Shown here: piece after piece, positions 45,701 through 53,983 of the stretch | How positions within the stretch are numbered: position 1 is the first letter of the stretch | Layout of the letters: every line of letters starts with the position of its first letter | Origin: Alkalinema pantanalense | GTDB taxonomy: Bacteria > Cyanobacteriota > Cyanobacteriia > Leptolyngbyales > Leptolyngbyaceae | Assembly: GCF_050753345.1 (NCBI RefSeq) | Contig: NZ_JBLZFX010000023.1 | Location: forward strand, 4,785 to 68,784 | Direction of reading: 5' to 3' | DNA: 64,000 nucleotides | The notes under the pieces: generated by a model | What the model saw: only the letters and a program-made list of their open reading frames with translations | The model's database searches: none | What the model was told of the DNA's origin: nothing | Made by a program: the position numbers and the translations under genes

Positions 45701-46051
45701 AGCAGGTGGCCCTAGCAGTTCAGGTTTTTCACTACCAGAGGCGTCAGACCGCGTAACAGGACGACGAATTTCCAAAATTTGTTGCTTTTTCTGACTGTTC
45801 AAGGGCGTGTTGTTCCTAGGTTTAACGGTGGGCGCACTGGATTTACGGACAGGAGACGGTTTCGAGGGATTAACCTGAGTGGATGAATATTGCTGCGCTG
45901 CGCTGCGAATGCCTTCTGCCTCTGCTTCTGTAATCGTACTGCTATGGCTTTTGTAGGCAATCTGCAATTGATCACAAATCGCCAGAATGTCTTTGTTTTC
46001 TAAGTTTAGTTCCTTTGATAACTCGTAAATTCTCACTTTTCCGTTGTTCAT
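42767..46051 (-). CDS. infB: Translation initiation factor IF-2
   Basis: The 1094-residue product brings initiator tRNA to the 30S subunit in a GTP-dependent step. It starts with an IF2 N-terminal domain (VRIYELSKELNLENKDILAI), then ~450 residues of disordered Lys/Pro/Ser/Ala linker (long as in other cyanobacteria). A second IF2N-like piece (VQELAQMMAVSDTEIIRNLF) and the G domain follow: GHVDHGKTTLLD (near 590), DTPGHEAF, NKVDK. The C-terminal tRNA-binding domains close it. It is last in the minus-strand order rimP-nusA-ylxR-infB, but a 516-bp spacer separates it from ylxR. A strong terminator follows. Confidence 0.98.
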   Translation of the reverse strand: MNNGKVRIYELSKELNLENKDILAICDQLQIAYKSHSSTITEAEAEGIRSAAQQYSSTQVNPSKPSPVRKSSAPTVKPRNNTPLNSQKKQQILEIRRPVTRSDASGSEKPELLGPPALQTSRPSEVSVAVMPTEVEPSDRVAVTTPIEDAGSPVAPREEWAQPIDPEQIAPLSPVNPDHSSEAEVIQSAATHASEQGVSESEAKPTATKPVAVKPVEGKSMEDKPAFAAKPPMPNKETAPNKEGVSKETASSSPATNKSDGSNKPGGTAGSSTKPEAPSRPSAPPRPVLNSKPILKAKAATGGEKAAPSSPGKSTGEGKRTGDRRPAAPGKAPIAPAKPQIVELKRPKPIASPEESGTEEVSTREQPVLKGRPSRSGTPEKEATTSPVELLAKPTPPKARRKVWEDEDEESAEKAKVGPKAKRRGPRIEEDDDEDFDLLEDDDSAVTPAQVSLSLARPPKPKSTTAAKPVASLAPTSQPKRRQFTRRDRRDQGSNKTEKPEIITLTGGVTVQELAQMMAVSDTEIIRNLFMKGIAATVTQTLDVATATMVAEEMGVLVDQAEKESEAKKVTEMISEEDLENLQRRPPVVTIMGHVDHGKTTLLDSIRKTKVAAGEAGGITQHIGAYHVDVEHNDEMQQVVFLDTPGHEAFTAMRARGARVTDVAILVVAADDGVRPQTIEAISHAKAAGVPIIVAINKVDKEEAQPDRVKQELTEFELVPEEWGGSTVMVPVSAMTGQNLDTLLEMILLVSEVEDLNANPNRLAKGTVIEANLDKAKGPVATLLVQNGTLHVGDIIVAGSALGKVRAMVDDRGRRVKEASPSFAVEVLGLGDVPAAGDEFEVYKDEKEARAVADSRAEAKRQSRLMAAMSSRRVSLNTLSSKAQEGELKELNIVMKADVQGSVEAILGSLKQLPQNEVQVRVLFAAPGEISETDVDLAAASEAVLIGFNTTLATGARQAADRAGVDVREYNIIYNLLDDIQAAMEGLLEPELVEEPLGQVEVRAVFPVGKGAVAGCYIQSGKAIRNCKVRVKRRGNLIFEGNLDSLKRMKEDTKEVNAGYECGIGIDNFNAWEEGDIIETFRMVTKRRTLSPSR

Positions 46052-46567
46052 CCACTAATCCCTCGTTCAATCCAGATGTCACATAAGTCGCCTTCTGTAC
46101 TTGACTAGAACTACTACTCAGGCTGAACCTTAGCGCTTGCGCTTAAGTTGATTAAGCCACAATCGACCTTTTCAATTCAACCTTTACCAGCATAATGATG
46201 GGCGAAGCATAAATACAACCGACCCACGCTGAAGGTGTGCTCTAGAACTCCTCGGCTTTGCTAGGGGTAACTAGACCTTAAGCGAAAATTGACCGGGAAG
46301 CCTGTCTCTTGATCATTAGGCAAAGGAGATCATCACTGCTTTTGCTAAACGATCCGAAGTCGCTTTAGCCTAGAGCGCAAACAGCAGCTTGTCAACTCGT
46401 TTGGAAGACTGAATTTCCCCTTACTCTTATCATTCTATTGCTGGACTGTCCCAACCGGGTCAGTCCAGTCCAGGAAATCTCTAGTTTTCGAGTTGAAGGT
46501 TATCGATTTACTAAGGGGAATTTAATCGGTATAACCCTGACCATCCTGAGGATAGAGGGTTAATCCC
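46052..46567. other. 516-bp ylxR-infB spacer
   Basis: Unusually long for this operon. It has no convincing ORF or tRNA. It holds a good hairpin (46441-46468). Either an infB promoter, an attenuator or a processed leader may lie here. Confidence 0.5.
46441..46468 (-). promoter_or_regulatory. RNA hairpin in the ylxR-infB spacer
   Basis: CTGGACTG (46441-46448) pairs with CAGTCCAG (46461-46468); inside it CCC pairs with GGG around an AACC loop. No U-run follows on the minus strand, so it is more like an attenuator or processing stem than a terminator. Confidence 0.5.
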
Positions 46568-46831
46568 CTAGCCTGAGCTAGAGGGTTCAGCAAGACGATG
46601 CCAAAGCATTTGGTAGAGAGATTTTGAGATCGGCGATCGTAGGGATCGACTCAAGCGATCTTTGCGTTCCGCCTCTCGCAAGCAATTCGCATTCGGGCAC
46701 AGGTAGGCCGATCGCCCCATCCCCTCGTCTAATTGAACAACTTGATCGGGAACAGTCCGGACAATCCGCCAAAAGTCAGCTTTAGGAGCGACTTTGCGGC
46801 AACTCACACATCGACGGTAGTTAGGTTCCAT
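46568..46831 (-). CDS. ylxR: YlxR family (DUF448) RNA-binding protein
   Basis: The 87-residue product is in the standard place between nusA and infB. It has the YlxR start YRRCVSCRKVAPKADFWRIV, with the Cys pair, then GRSAYLCPNANCL. YlxR proteins are nucleoid-linked or RNA-binding, with a reported role in RNase P regulation in Bacillus. The gene starts 85 bp after nusA. No ribosomal L7Ae-like ylxQ is encoded beside it. Confidence 0.93.
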   Translation of the reverse strand: MEPNYRRCVSCRKVAPKADFWRIVRTVPDQVVQLDEGMGRSAYLCPNANCLREAERKDRLSRSLRSPISKSLYQMLWHRLAEPSSSG

Positions 46832-46916
46832 AGATTACAGGGGCCCTTTATCGCGAGTGCTCCGTAGGCAAGGCCGATTCACGATCGCCGATGACAGCCA
46901 AGACGTTCTCTCAGGG

Positions 46917-48239
46917 TTACTCTTCTGCATTGTCATCTTCTTCATCGATTTCCGGCAGTTCGGACTCCCGATCCTCCAGAGGCGTAACGTCCTCCAAAGG
47001 TTCTTCAAACTCTTCCAAATCTTCAAATTCTTCTTCCTCTGCAGCCGCAGCCGCAGCTGCATCAGCCCGTTGTTTAAGTTCAACCGCGATCTTGGCATCC
47101 TCTGCTGCACGATCGTACTTCGCACCATCCTTGATATCGATCTTCCAACCGGTTAAACGAGCCGCTAGTCGGACGTTTTGGCCTTCTTTCCCGATCGCAA
47201 GACTGAGCTGATCTTCCGCCACTAAAACATGGGCTTGCCGACCTTCAGGATCCATGAGACGAACCTCATCGACCCGTGCAGGACTCAGGGCATTGGCAAT
47301 ATAAGTGGCAGGATCAGGGGACCAGCGAATCACGTCAATTTTTTCACCCCGTAGCTCGTTCACCACTGCCTGGATCCGAGATCCCCGTGCGCCAATGCAA
47401 GCCCCAACGGGATCAACATCCCGCTCTAAGGTATCTACCGCAATTTTAGTTCGGGGGCCCACAAAGCGAGAGGGGGGATTAGCTTCCCGCGCCACCGCCA
47501 CGATCCGCACTACGTCATCCTGGATCTCCGGAACTTCATTTTCAAACAGATAGACCACAAGTCCTGCATCGGCCCGAGATACCAACAACTGCGGTCCCCG
47601 GTGTGCCCCTTCACTGACTTTTTTGAGGTAAACCTTAAAAGTGGCATTGGCGCGGTAGTTGTCATTGGGCAATTGATCTCGCTTCAACAATTCTGCTTCC
47701 ACTTCTGGCTGTCCAAAGCCGCTACTAACGGCCATAATGACCGACTGGCGCTCAAACCGCAGAACTCGGGCTTGCAGAATTGTATTTTCCAGTTCTTGAA
47801 ATTCTTCTTGAATCAACTTGCGTTGCTGATCCCGCAACTTTTGAGCCAGGACTTGCTTCGTTTGAATGGCCGCCATACGGCCAAACTCACCCTGGTCAGG
47901 GGTGACATCGACTAATACTTCTTCCCCTTCCTTTGCTTCTTGTAGCCCTGCATCTTGAACCTCTGACAAGCCGATTTGGTGGTCAGTGTTGGTGACTTCT
48001 TCAACGATCGTTTTCGTTGCTAGAACCCGGAAACTTTCTTCATCAATATCTAGCTCCACCTCAAACCGGTTGAAATACTCTTCATCAAAGGCATCCATTT
48101 TCTGCGTCCGCCGGAAGCGCTCATACCCTTTCATCAAGGCTTCGCGTAGGGCTTCTTGAACAGCAACTTTGGGCAAGTTGCGCTCTCGGCTAATGCCATC
48201 GATCATTTCTTTAAGACCGGGCAAAGGAATACTTGACAT
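46917..48239 (-). CDS. nusA: Transcription termination/antitermination factor NusA
   Basis: The 440-residue product has the NusA N-terminal domain (1-130), an S1 domain, and two KH domains with IGARGSRIQAVVNELRGEKI and the later IGKEGQNVRLAARLTGWKI. The C-terminal acidic tail (EEEEFEDLEEFEEP) stands in for the AR repeats of enteric NusA, as is common in cyanobacteria. It binds RNA polymerase and nascent RNA and tunes pausing. Its leader has a 14-bp perfect tandem repeat (48318-48345). Confidence 0.98.
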   Translation of the reverse strand: MSSIPLPGLKEMIDGISRERNLPKVAVQEALREALMKGYERFRRTQKMDAFDEEYFNRFEVELDIDEESFRVLATKTIVEEVTNTDHQIGLSEVQDAGLQEAKEGEEVLVDVTPDQGEFGRMAAIQTKQVLAQKLRDQQRKLIQEEFQELENTILQARVLRFERQSVIMAVSSGFGQPEVEAELLKRDQLPNDNYRANATFKVYLKKVSEGAHRGPQLLVSRADAGLVVYLFENEVPEIQDDVVRIVAVAREANPPSRFVGPRTKIAVDTLERDVDPVGACIGARGSRIQAVVNELRGEKIDVIRWSPDPATYIANALSPARVDEVRLMDPEGRQAHVLVAEDQLSLAIGKEGQNVRLAARLTGWKIDIKDGAKYDRAAEDAKIAVELKQRADAAAAAAAEEEEFEDLEEFEEPLEDVTPLEDRESELPEIDEEDDNAEE

Positions 48240-48317
48240 GGTAATTCTCCAATATATTGAGAGGGTAGGCGTTAGACTCAGGACTTAAACTTCAAAGGGA
48301 TAATTTAAGAAAAATTC

Positions 48318-48345
48318 ATTGCTGAGTGGCTATTGCTGAGTGGCT
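48318..48345. repeat. 14-bp tandem repeat in nusA leader, 2 perfect copies
   Basis: ATTGCTGAGTGGCT is repeated exactly 80-107 bp before the nusA start on the minus strand. Confidence 0.92.
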
Positions 48346-48475
48346 GGCTAGGCGAAGGGAGTGAGAGAATCGCACTATGACGAACCTAAAATTAAAATTC
48401 AAGATTGAAAATTCTGAACGGGATCCCTAGCATAGGCAGATGGCAATCTAACCCTTAAAGGGATAGTGGAGTCGG

Positions 48476-48943
48476 TTAGCGCTTCTTCCGCTCATCCAAC
48501 TGAATCTGGACAACCCGATCGCGCGGCAAGTTCATCGTGCGGCCTTTTTGGTTGAGATAAACAAACCCATCATCTCGCCCCACTAAGTTACCCATCCATT
48601 CGGCTTTGCCATCCAGTGGGCTATCTAAGGTAACAATGACAGGAAAGCCTTTAAAGGAAATGAATTCACGATCGGTCTTCAGCACTCGAGAAATTCCAGG
48701 GCTAGAAACTTCTAAAACATAGGCATCAGGAATAATTCCCACCTCATCTAAAACGGCCTCCAACGCACGACTCATGCGCTCACAATCGTCTAAGCCGGTA
48801 TCTTGTTGCAGATTTCGTACATCCACCCGTAGGACTGGTGGGGTTTGATTTGTCCGGAACACTGCTGAAACCACTTCTAACCCGAGTTCAGCAGCAACGG
48901 GTGCAGCAAGGTCGATGACTTGGGGAATGAGAGGATGGGTCAT
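48476..48943 (-). CDS. rimP: Ribosome maturation factor RimP
   Basis: The start at ATG 48943 (MTHPLIPQVIDLAAPVAAEL) gives the usual ~155 residues. The longer frame would add 72 residues not found in the family. RimP binds the 30S head during assembly. Seen are LRVDVRN, DDCERMSRALEAVLDE, YVLEVSSPGISR and the C-terminal Sm-like domain. It heads the nusA-infB operon, with a 236-bp gap before nusA. There is no Shine-Dalgarno match just upstream on this strand. Confidence 0.95.
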   Translation of the reverse strand: MTHPLIPQVIDLAAPVAAELGLEVVSAVFRTNQTPPVLRVDVRNLQQDTGLDDCERMSRALEAVLDEVGIIPDAYVLEVSSPGISRVLKTDREFISFKGFPVIVTLDSPLDGKAEWMGNLVGRDDGFVYLNQKGRTMNLPRDRVVQIQLDERKKR

Positions 48944-49161
48944 AGGAGGATGGCAATAAAAAAAGTGGGGCTTGGCCCACTTCTCATGAACTAAATAGGT
49001 TTCATGGAGTCTGGTCGTGAACAGATGCCTGTTCGTCTTGCTATTTAGTTTAGCGGATTCTTTCAGAAGTGGATAAATTGTGCATCCGATCGAATTACCA
49101 CTTGCCATCTGACAGAAAATCACAGTAGGATTAGAGACTGTGTCGATTTGGATTTTCATCC

Positions 49162-49359
49162 ATGCCTAAGCTGAAATCACGGAAATCTGCGGCTCGGCGC
49201 TTTAAGGCCAGCGGCAGTGGCAAGATCCTGCGTCGCAAGAGCTCGCGCGCCCACCTGTTGGAACACAAGAGCCCCAGCCGCAAGCGTCGTCTTGCTGGAA
49301 TGACTGTTGTCAATGAGCGGGATGCCGAAAACGTACGGAAGATGCTGCCCTATCTGTAA
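49162..49359 (+). CDS. rpmI: 50S ribosomal protein L35
   Basis: The 65-residue basic product is L35: MPKLKSRKSAARRFKASGSG and the C-terminal VRKMLPYL. It is divergent from rimP by 218 bp and followed by rplT 245 bp later. The usual infC upstream partner is absent here, so L35-L20 is a split unit, as in some other cyanobacteria. Confidence 0.97.
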   Translation: MPKLKSRKSAARRFKASGSGKILRRKSSRAHLLEHKSPSRKRRLAGMTVVNERDAENVRKMLPYL

Positions 49360-49383
49360 GGCAGATCGTCGTATCAGATAGAT

Positions 49384-49401
49384 TCAGTTAGATCAGTTAG
49401 A
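49384..49401. repeat. 9-bp tandem repeat, 2 perfect copies
   Basis: TCAGTTAGA occurs twice, 25 bp past the rpmI stop. Confidence 0.8.
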
Positions 49402-49494
49402 TCGGACTGACCTATTAAAACGACCCCGTTAGGACGAGTAGGATGAAATCTGAAGACTCGCTTCCTAAGCAGACTAACTTGATAAAGACTGGCT

Positions 49495-49520
49495 CTTGAT
49501 TCAGTTACTTGATTCAGTTA
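49495..49520. repeat. 13-bp tandem repeat, 2 perfect copies
   Basis: CTTGATTCAGTTA is repeated exactly 84 bp before rplT. It shares the core TTCAGTTA with the 9-bp repeat at 49384. Confidence 0.9.
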
Positions 49521-49604
49521 GCTGTGCTCAGACTTGGGCTAGGGCTTTCTACTGCCTGGTTCCCGGTCACAATTTTCACCCATACCCCAAAGTAGAGGTT
49601 ACTC

Positions 49605-49958
49605 ATGGCACGTGTAAAACGCGGGAATGTTGCCCGCAAGCGTCGTAAGAAGATTTTAAAGCTGGCGAAGGGCTTCCGTGGATCTCACTCCCGGTTGTTC
49701 CGGATTGCTAACCAGCAAGTCATGAAGGCATTGCGCAATGCCTACCGCGATCGTCGTAAGAAAAAGCGCGACTTCCGTCGTCTATGGATTGCCCGGATTA
49801 ACGCCGCAGCTCGGATGCATGGAATTAGCTACAGCCAACTGATCGGTAAGCTGAAGAAGGCTGATATCCAAATCAACCGCAAAATGTTGGCTCAACTAGC
49901 TGTTTTGGATCCCGCAGGATTTGCTGAAGTGGTTGAACTTGCGAAGAAAGCCAGCTAG
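49605..49958 (+). CDS. rplT: 50S ribosomal protein L20
   Basis: The 117-residue product is L20: MARVKRGNVARKRRKKILKL, then RDFRRLWIARINAAARMHGI. L20 is an early 23S rRNA-binding assembly protein and in many bacteria represses its own mRNA through a leader structure. Here 245 bp of leader after rpmI hold two short tandem repeats sharing TTCAGTTA. A structured region follows the gene. Confidence 0.98.
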   Translation: MARVKRGNVARKRRKKILKLAKGFRGSHSRLFRIANQQVMKALRNAYRDRRKKKRDFRRLWIARINAAARMHGISYSQLIGKLKKADIQINRKMLAQLAVLDPAGFAEVVELAKKAS

Positions 49959-50293
49959 AGAAATGGGTGATACACCCGAGTTAGGCGCTGGGTGAGTTAG
50001 GCATTAATTAAACATTAACTAGAGTATTTCTAGCAGTGAACAGAGTTATCTATCTGAAGCTTAGAAAACTCCCTAACTCAGACCAATTACTAACTCAGTC
50101 AAATAGCGATTATTTTAAGGGTGAAGCCTGAAGGCGTCTTCGTTTTGATGAAAGTCAAAACAAGAAACGATTCTGGTTCACCCTTTTAATATTCAGGGAT
50201 TAGCTGAGAAATGACATCCCTGTTCACCCTCCTACTCTCCCACCCCATTCCCTTCCCCTTGGAATTTTATTTGCACCCTGTTCCCTTAGGCCA
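49959..50293. other. 335-bp region downstream of rplT with nested stem-loops
   Basis: AAGGGTGAA (50117-50125) can pair with TTCACCCTT (50177-50185). Enclosed are GCC-TGAA-GGC (50126-50135) and GTTTTGA-TGAAAG-TCAAAAC (50142-50161). A CTTC-GTTTT run after the first inner stem looks terminator-like. The rest has no visible feature. Confidence 0.6.
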
Positions 50294-51208
50294 ATGCTTC
50301 AATTGTTAAGCCAACGCTGGCAGCGAACGCTTCAGGCAACAACCATGATGGGAAAAACCTTACTGGTTACGATCTCAGCCACTACCGGACTTTTGGGATC
50401 CAATGCTGCGATCGAGTCTGTCTGGGCAGCGGATTGGGTCACCATTCAAAAACGAGGATATTTAACCGTAGCAGTCACTGAAGACGCTTATCCCATAGCC
50501 TTTCGAGATGAAACGGGACAACTTCAAGGCTTCGAAATTGACTTAGCCCACCAACTTGCACAAGAGCTTCTAGGGAAACCGGAAGCAGTTCGATTTCAAG
50601 TGGTTCGTTATCGAGATCGCTTGCAAGCGGTGATGGATGATCGGGTCGATTTGGCGATCGCCCAAATGACGGCAACCACTTCACGGCGGCGTATGGTCGA
50701 TTTCAGCCCCCCCTATTACTACAACCGCACCGTTTTGCTGACTAACCAACCGCAACTGTCCCGCCTGACTCAGTTCACCAGCTTCCCTATCGGCGTTTTA
50801 AAACAGTCCAGCGCGATCGCCCTATTGCAAGTCCAGTTTCCCCAGCAGACTCTGGTTGAACTCCCTTCCTATCAAGCTGGCCAAGAAAAACTAGCCTCAG
50901 GCGAAATTGCTGCCTTGGCTTTAGATTTCACCACAGCCCTCGCTTGGGTCCGTCAGTATCCTAGCGATCGCATTCTGCCGGAAGCCCTAGGTCGTTATCC
51001 CTTGAGCATTGTCTTGCCGCGAGGGTTGCAATTTGCGGAGCTCCGTAATCAAGTCAATCAAACACTCCAACGGCTCAAGCAGCAGGGGTGGTTGAACGAT
51101 CGGCTACGATATTGGGGGCTGGAGGAACCTGTTAGTCACACTCCCCCTGCTTCTGGAAAATCTTCTGTCCCTTCCCTAGATAGGAGGGATCGGGAAATGG
51201 GAAAATAA
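50294..51208 (+). CDS. Amino-acid-type ABC transporter substrate-binding protein
   Basis: The 304-residue product is a family 3 solute-binding protein. It has a signal peptide (to about residue 45, ending VWAAD), then the start TIQKRGYLTVAVTEDAYPIAF, the signature GFEIDLAHQLAQEL, and MTATTSRRRMVDFSPPYYYN. It binds polar amino acids or related small molecules in the periplasm. No permease is next to it. The C-terminus is Pro/Ser-rich and extended. Confidence 0.9.
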   Translation: MLQLLSQRWQRTLQATTMMGKTLLVTISATTGLLGSNAAIESVWAADWVTIQKRGYLTVAVTEDAYPIAFRDETGQLQGFEIDLAHQLAQELLGKPEAVRFQVVRYRDRLQAVMDDRVDLAIAQMTATTSRRRMVDFSPPYYYNRTVLLTNQPQLSRLTQFTSFPIGVLKQSSAIALLQVQFPQQTLVELPSYQAGQEKLASGEIAALALDFTTALAWVRQYPSDRILPEALGRYPLSIVLPRGLQFAELRNQVNQTLQRLKQQGWLNDRLRYWGLEEPVSHTPPASGKSSVPSLDRRDREMGK

Positions 51209-51244
51209 CCCTGAACTCAAAACACTGTTTGGTATCGCTACAGT

Positions 51245-51772
51245 ATGCAGGATAACTTACCCATTTTTTACATCAGCATTTTGCTTGTCATTTTGGTTGC
51301 AGCGGGCGCGATCGTCTTACGCCAGGTGCTCAAAACGCGCAAACTTGAAAATGCCCTGTCTCGCTTGCAACGCAAATTAGCTCAAGGCAAGGGAACAGCC
51401 CAGGAATACTACGAACTCGGAAGTATTTATCTCGACAAACGGTTATTTGCCCAATCGGTGACTCAGCTCCAAAAGGCAATCAAGGCCAATCAGCTAGAAG
51501 GCCAAGACTTGGCTGCAGTTTGCAATGCGTTGGGATATGCCTACTTTGCGCAAGAACAGTACGATTTGGCAATTCGTACCTACAAAGATGCGCTAAAAGC
51601 CTATGAGGAATACCCGACGGCGTGGAACAACTTGGGGCATGCCTACGAGCGCAAAAACTTGGACAATAAAGCCCTAGAATCCTATGAGCAAGCATTAGTC
51701 TATGAGCCCAAAAATGACACTGCAAAAAGGCGATTGACTTCATTAAAAAAACGGATGGTACCTTCTACCTAA
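51245..51772 (+). CDS. TPR membrane protein, Ycf37-like
   Basis: The 175-residue product has one N-terminal membrane helix (IFYISILLVILVAAGAIVL) and three TPR motifs (YYELGSIYLDKRLFAQSV, VCNALGYAYFAQEQYDLA, AWNNLGHAYERKNLDNKA). This size and layout match Ycf37 (Slr0171 of Synechocystis, 173 residues), involved in photosystem I assembly. The match is by architecture, not by sequence comparison. It lies 36 bp after the solute-binding gene on the same strand, so a shared transcript is possible. Confidence 0.75.
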   Translation: MQDNLPIFYISILLVILVAAGAIVLRQVLKTRKLENALSRLQRKLAQGKGTAQEYYELGSIYLDKRLFAQSVTQLQKAIKANQLEGQDLAAVCNALGYAYFAQEQYDLAIRTYKDALKAYEEYPTAWNNLGHAYERKNLDNKALESYEQALVYEPKNDTAKRRLTSLKKRMVPST

Positions 51773-52098
51773 AGCGAAATGATCTCCTTGAACCTATCAG
51801 GACTGCATCCGGATGGCTATCACCTGTCGAATTTATAGCCGTATTCCATGAATTTAGGACAGTGGTATCAAATACAGTGGTATCAAATTAATTCATTGAT
51901 GCGACAGATTCGACAACCCCTTAAAACCTAAAAAAAGGGGGAAATTTAGATAAATTCTGTTAAGGTCCCCCTGTTTCTTGGCGTAGCCTCTCCATAGAAG
52001 ATAGGAAGATTTAGGGAGATCGGATGCTTAGCAAGCAAAAATAAGATTACCTGGGCTCCAGTTATACCAAATGGTAAACGTTGGATCATCGGCAAAAA
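51773..52098. other. 326-bp region between convergent genes
   Basis: Holds a perfect 15-bp tandem (51859-51888) and a long stem: AGGGGGA (near 51936) with TCCCCCT (near 51967) enclosing an AAATTTAGATAAATT inner stem. That stem probably stops both transcripts. Confidence 0.55.
51859..51888. repeat. 15-bp tandem repeat, 2 perfect copies
   Basis: ACAGTGGTATCAAAT is repeated exactly, ~87 bp past the TPR gene. Confidence 0.92.
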
Positions 52099-53973
52099 TT
52101 AGGCCGATTGAATGCTGCCTTCAACTTCCGACAGTTTTTCCAACATCAATCGGGGTTGGGTGGCACCGGAGAGCAGTTTGAGTAATTTAGGGCGTGGATC
52201 ATGCAACAGGTAAATGATGCGATCGCCGACCTTAAACTCAATTTCCGCAGGAATCACTTGTAGAAATGTTTTGCGATCGAGTAGAAGAGGCAGCAATTCC
52301 CCTTGGTTAATCAACTTGAGCAGTCGTTGACGTTGTCCCTCTAAGTCGCCTTCGTGGAGGATGGTTTCGCCCAAGCGAACGGCATCATTTTGGAGATACT
52401 CGTTCCAAGTTTTTAAAGACGCATGGGTCGAAAAAGCTTGGTTAACTTGTCCGTTAGCAGTTGTGCCTTCACGAGGGAAGACAGCCAGCACGCGCGGCGG
52501 CTGAAATTCCTCCGCAGCCCGTTGAGCCAAAACCGCATTCACTTCACCATTGTCCGTCACGGCCAAAAAAGTTCCGATCGCCGCCAGTCCCGCTTCTTCC
52601 AAAACTGCGGCATCCAAAGCTGTACTGGTTAGAATTTTTAAGTTTGCCTGGGGAGTAAACAAGCTGGAATCCGGAGCGGTATCAATCACAGTTACGGTTT
52701 CCCCCCGCTCCAAGAAAAATCTAGCCAGCAAGGCACTTAAGGGGTTACAGCCCACAATCACCGCTCCTGTTACTTCCTGGGAGGTAATCCCTAGGAGTTT
52801 CGCGATCGGTTGAGCCGTGAGGGATTGCAGAAATACGGTAAGAATTATTGTCAAAAAAACTAAGGCTTTAACCGAATCCCCACCGTTGATGCCTCCTTGG
52901 GTCAACAGAATGGAAAAAAGGGAAGCAACGGAAGCTGAAACAATGCCCCGAGGCGCAATCCAGGACATGAAGAGCTTTTGTCGCCAGTTGAGGTCATCTT
53001 GCCAGGTACAGAGCCATATACTGATCGGACGCACAAGAAACATCAAGGCCAGAACAGTTAAGACACCACCCCAGCCTAGGGCAAATACCCCCGCGATCGA
53101 TAAATCTGCTGACAATAGAATAAACAATACCGAGACCGAGAGCACGGTGAGTTGACCTTTGAAGCGTTTGAGCAGCCGCTCTTGGGGTAACTCTAAAGCT
53201 CGCAATACAATCCCCGATGCCACCGCTGCCATAAGGCCCGCTTCGCTCCGCAGCAATTGCGCCAAACCAAACCAGCCCCACACCCCTGCCAAAACTACCA
53301 GCGTTTTGAGTTCTTCCGATAAAAACGTTGCTTGCTTGAGCAGAATTCCCATGAGCCAGCCTCCGGAAACCCCGATCGCGGCTCCAATGCCTACCCGCAG
53401 CAACAGATCATTGAGAACCATCAGCGGTTCTGGATTGCCCCCACTCAGCACCACATTCAGCACCACCACGGAAAGAATGGCCCCCACGGGATCAATGAGG
53501 ACACCTTCTCCCTCAAGCAAGGTAGAGACCTGGCGATCGACTTCAACTTGTCTCAGCAGAGAATTAATCACCGTTGGCCCAGTGACTACAACCAGCGAGG
53601 CATAGAGAAAGGAAATTGACCAAGGAAACTCGCTGAGCCAGTGGGCTGCCATACCGCCCCCAATCAGGGTGATCAGGGTGCCAAGGGTGACTAAGTTGCG
53701 GAGGCTACTGGAAACTCGGTCTACATCCTGTAATCGCAGGTTAAACCCGCCCTCAAACAAAATGATGGCAACCAGCAACGCAACGATGACCTCGAGGCCA
53801 TCGCCAAGGCTACTGGGATGGATAATACCGAGCCCACTCGGCCCTAGGGCAATCCCAAAAAGCAGGAGTAAAACAATTCCAGGAATCTTGAGAAATTCTG
53901 CCAGTACCTGTGCACTAATCCCTGCGAGGACTGTGAAGATGATTTGCAGGGTTAGCTGGAGCGGGGTACTCAT
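52099..53973 (-). CDS. CPA1-type sodium/proton antiporter with TrkA-N and TrkA-C-like domain
   Basis: The 624-residue product has ~12 membrane segments in the first 400 residues, with VTGPTVINSLLRQ and LLEGEGVLIDPVGAIL, the acidic ion-binding motif region of CPA1 antiporters. The cytosolic tail (400-624) is a TrkA-N (RCK-like) Rossmann domain (GAVIVGCNPLSALLARFFLE, VIDTAPDS), normally binding a nucleotide, followed by a TrkA-C-like piece. It exchanges Na+ or K+ for H+, for pH and salt control. It follows mltA by 10 bp, so the two are co-transcribed. Confidence 0.93.
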   Translation of the reverse strand: MSTPLQLTLQIIFTVLAGISAQVLAEFLKIPGIVLLLLFGIALGPSGLGIIHPSSLGDGLEVIVALLVAIILFEGGFNLRLQDVDRVSSSLRNLVTLGTLITLIGGGMAAHWLSEFPWSISFLYASLVVVTGPTVINSLLRQVEVDRQVSTLLEGEGVLIDPVGAILSVVVLNVVLSGGNPEPLMVLNDLLLRVGIGAAIGVSGGWLMGILLKQATFLSEELKTLVVLAGVWGWFGLAQLLRSEAGLMAAVASGIVLRALELPQERLLKRFKGQLTVLSVSVLFILLSADLSIAGVFALGWGGVLTVLALMFLVRPISIWLCTWQDDLNWRQKLFMSWIAPRGIVSASVASLFSILLTQGGINGGDSVKALVFLTIILTVFLQSLTAQPIAKLLGITSQEVTGAVIVGCNPLSALLARFFLERGETVTVIDTAPDSSLFTPQANLKILTSTALDAAVLEEAGLAAIGTFLAVTDNGEVNAVLAQRAAEEFQPPRVLAVFPREGTTANGQVNQAFSTHASLKTWNEYLQNDAVRLGETILHEGDLEGQRQRLLKLINQGELLPLLLDRKTFLQVIPAEIEFKVGDRIIYLLHDPRPKLLKLLSGATQPRLMLEKLSEVEGSIQSA

Positions 53974-53983
53974 ACTCTCCAGT

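Noticed and set aside
48944..49159. 72-residue N-terminal extension of RimP
   Set aside because: Not part of the family; the extension has no pattern, while ATG 48943 gives the standard length.
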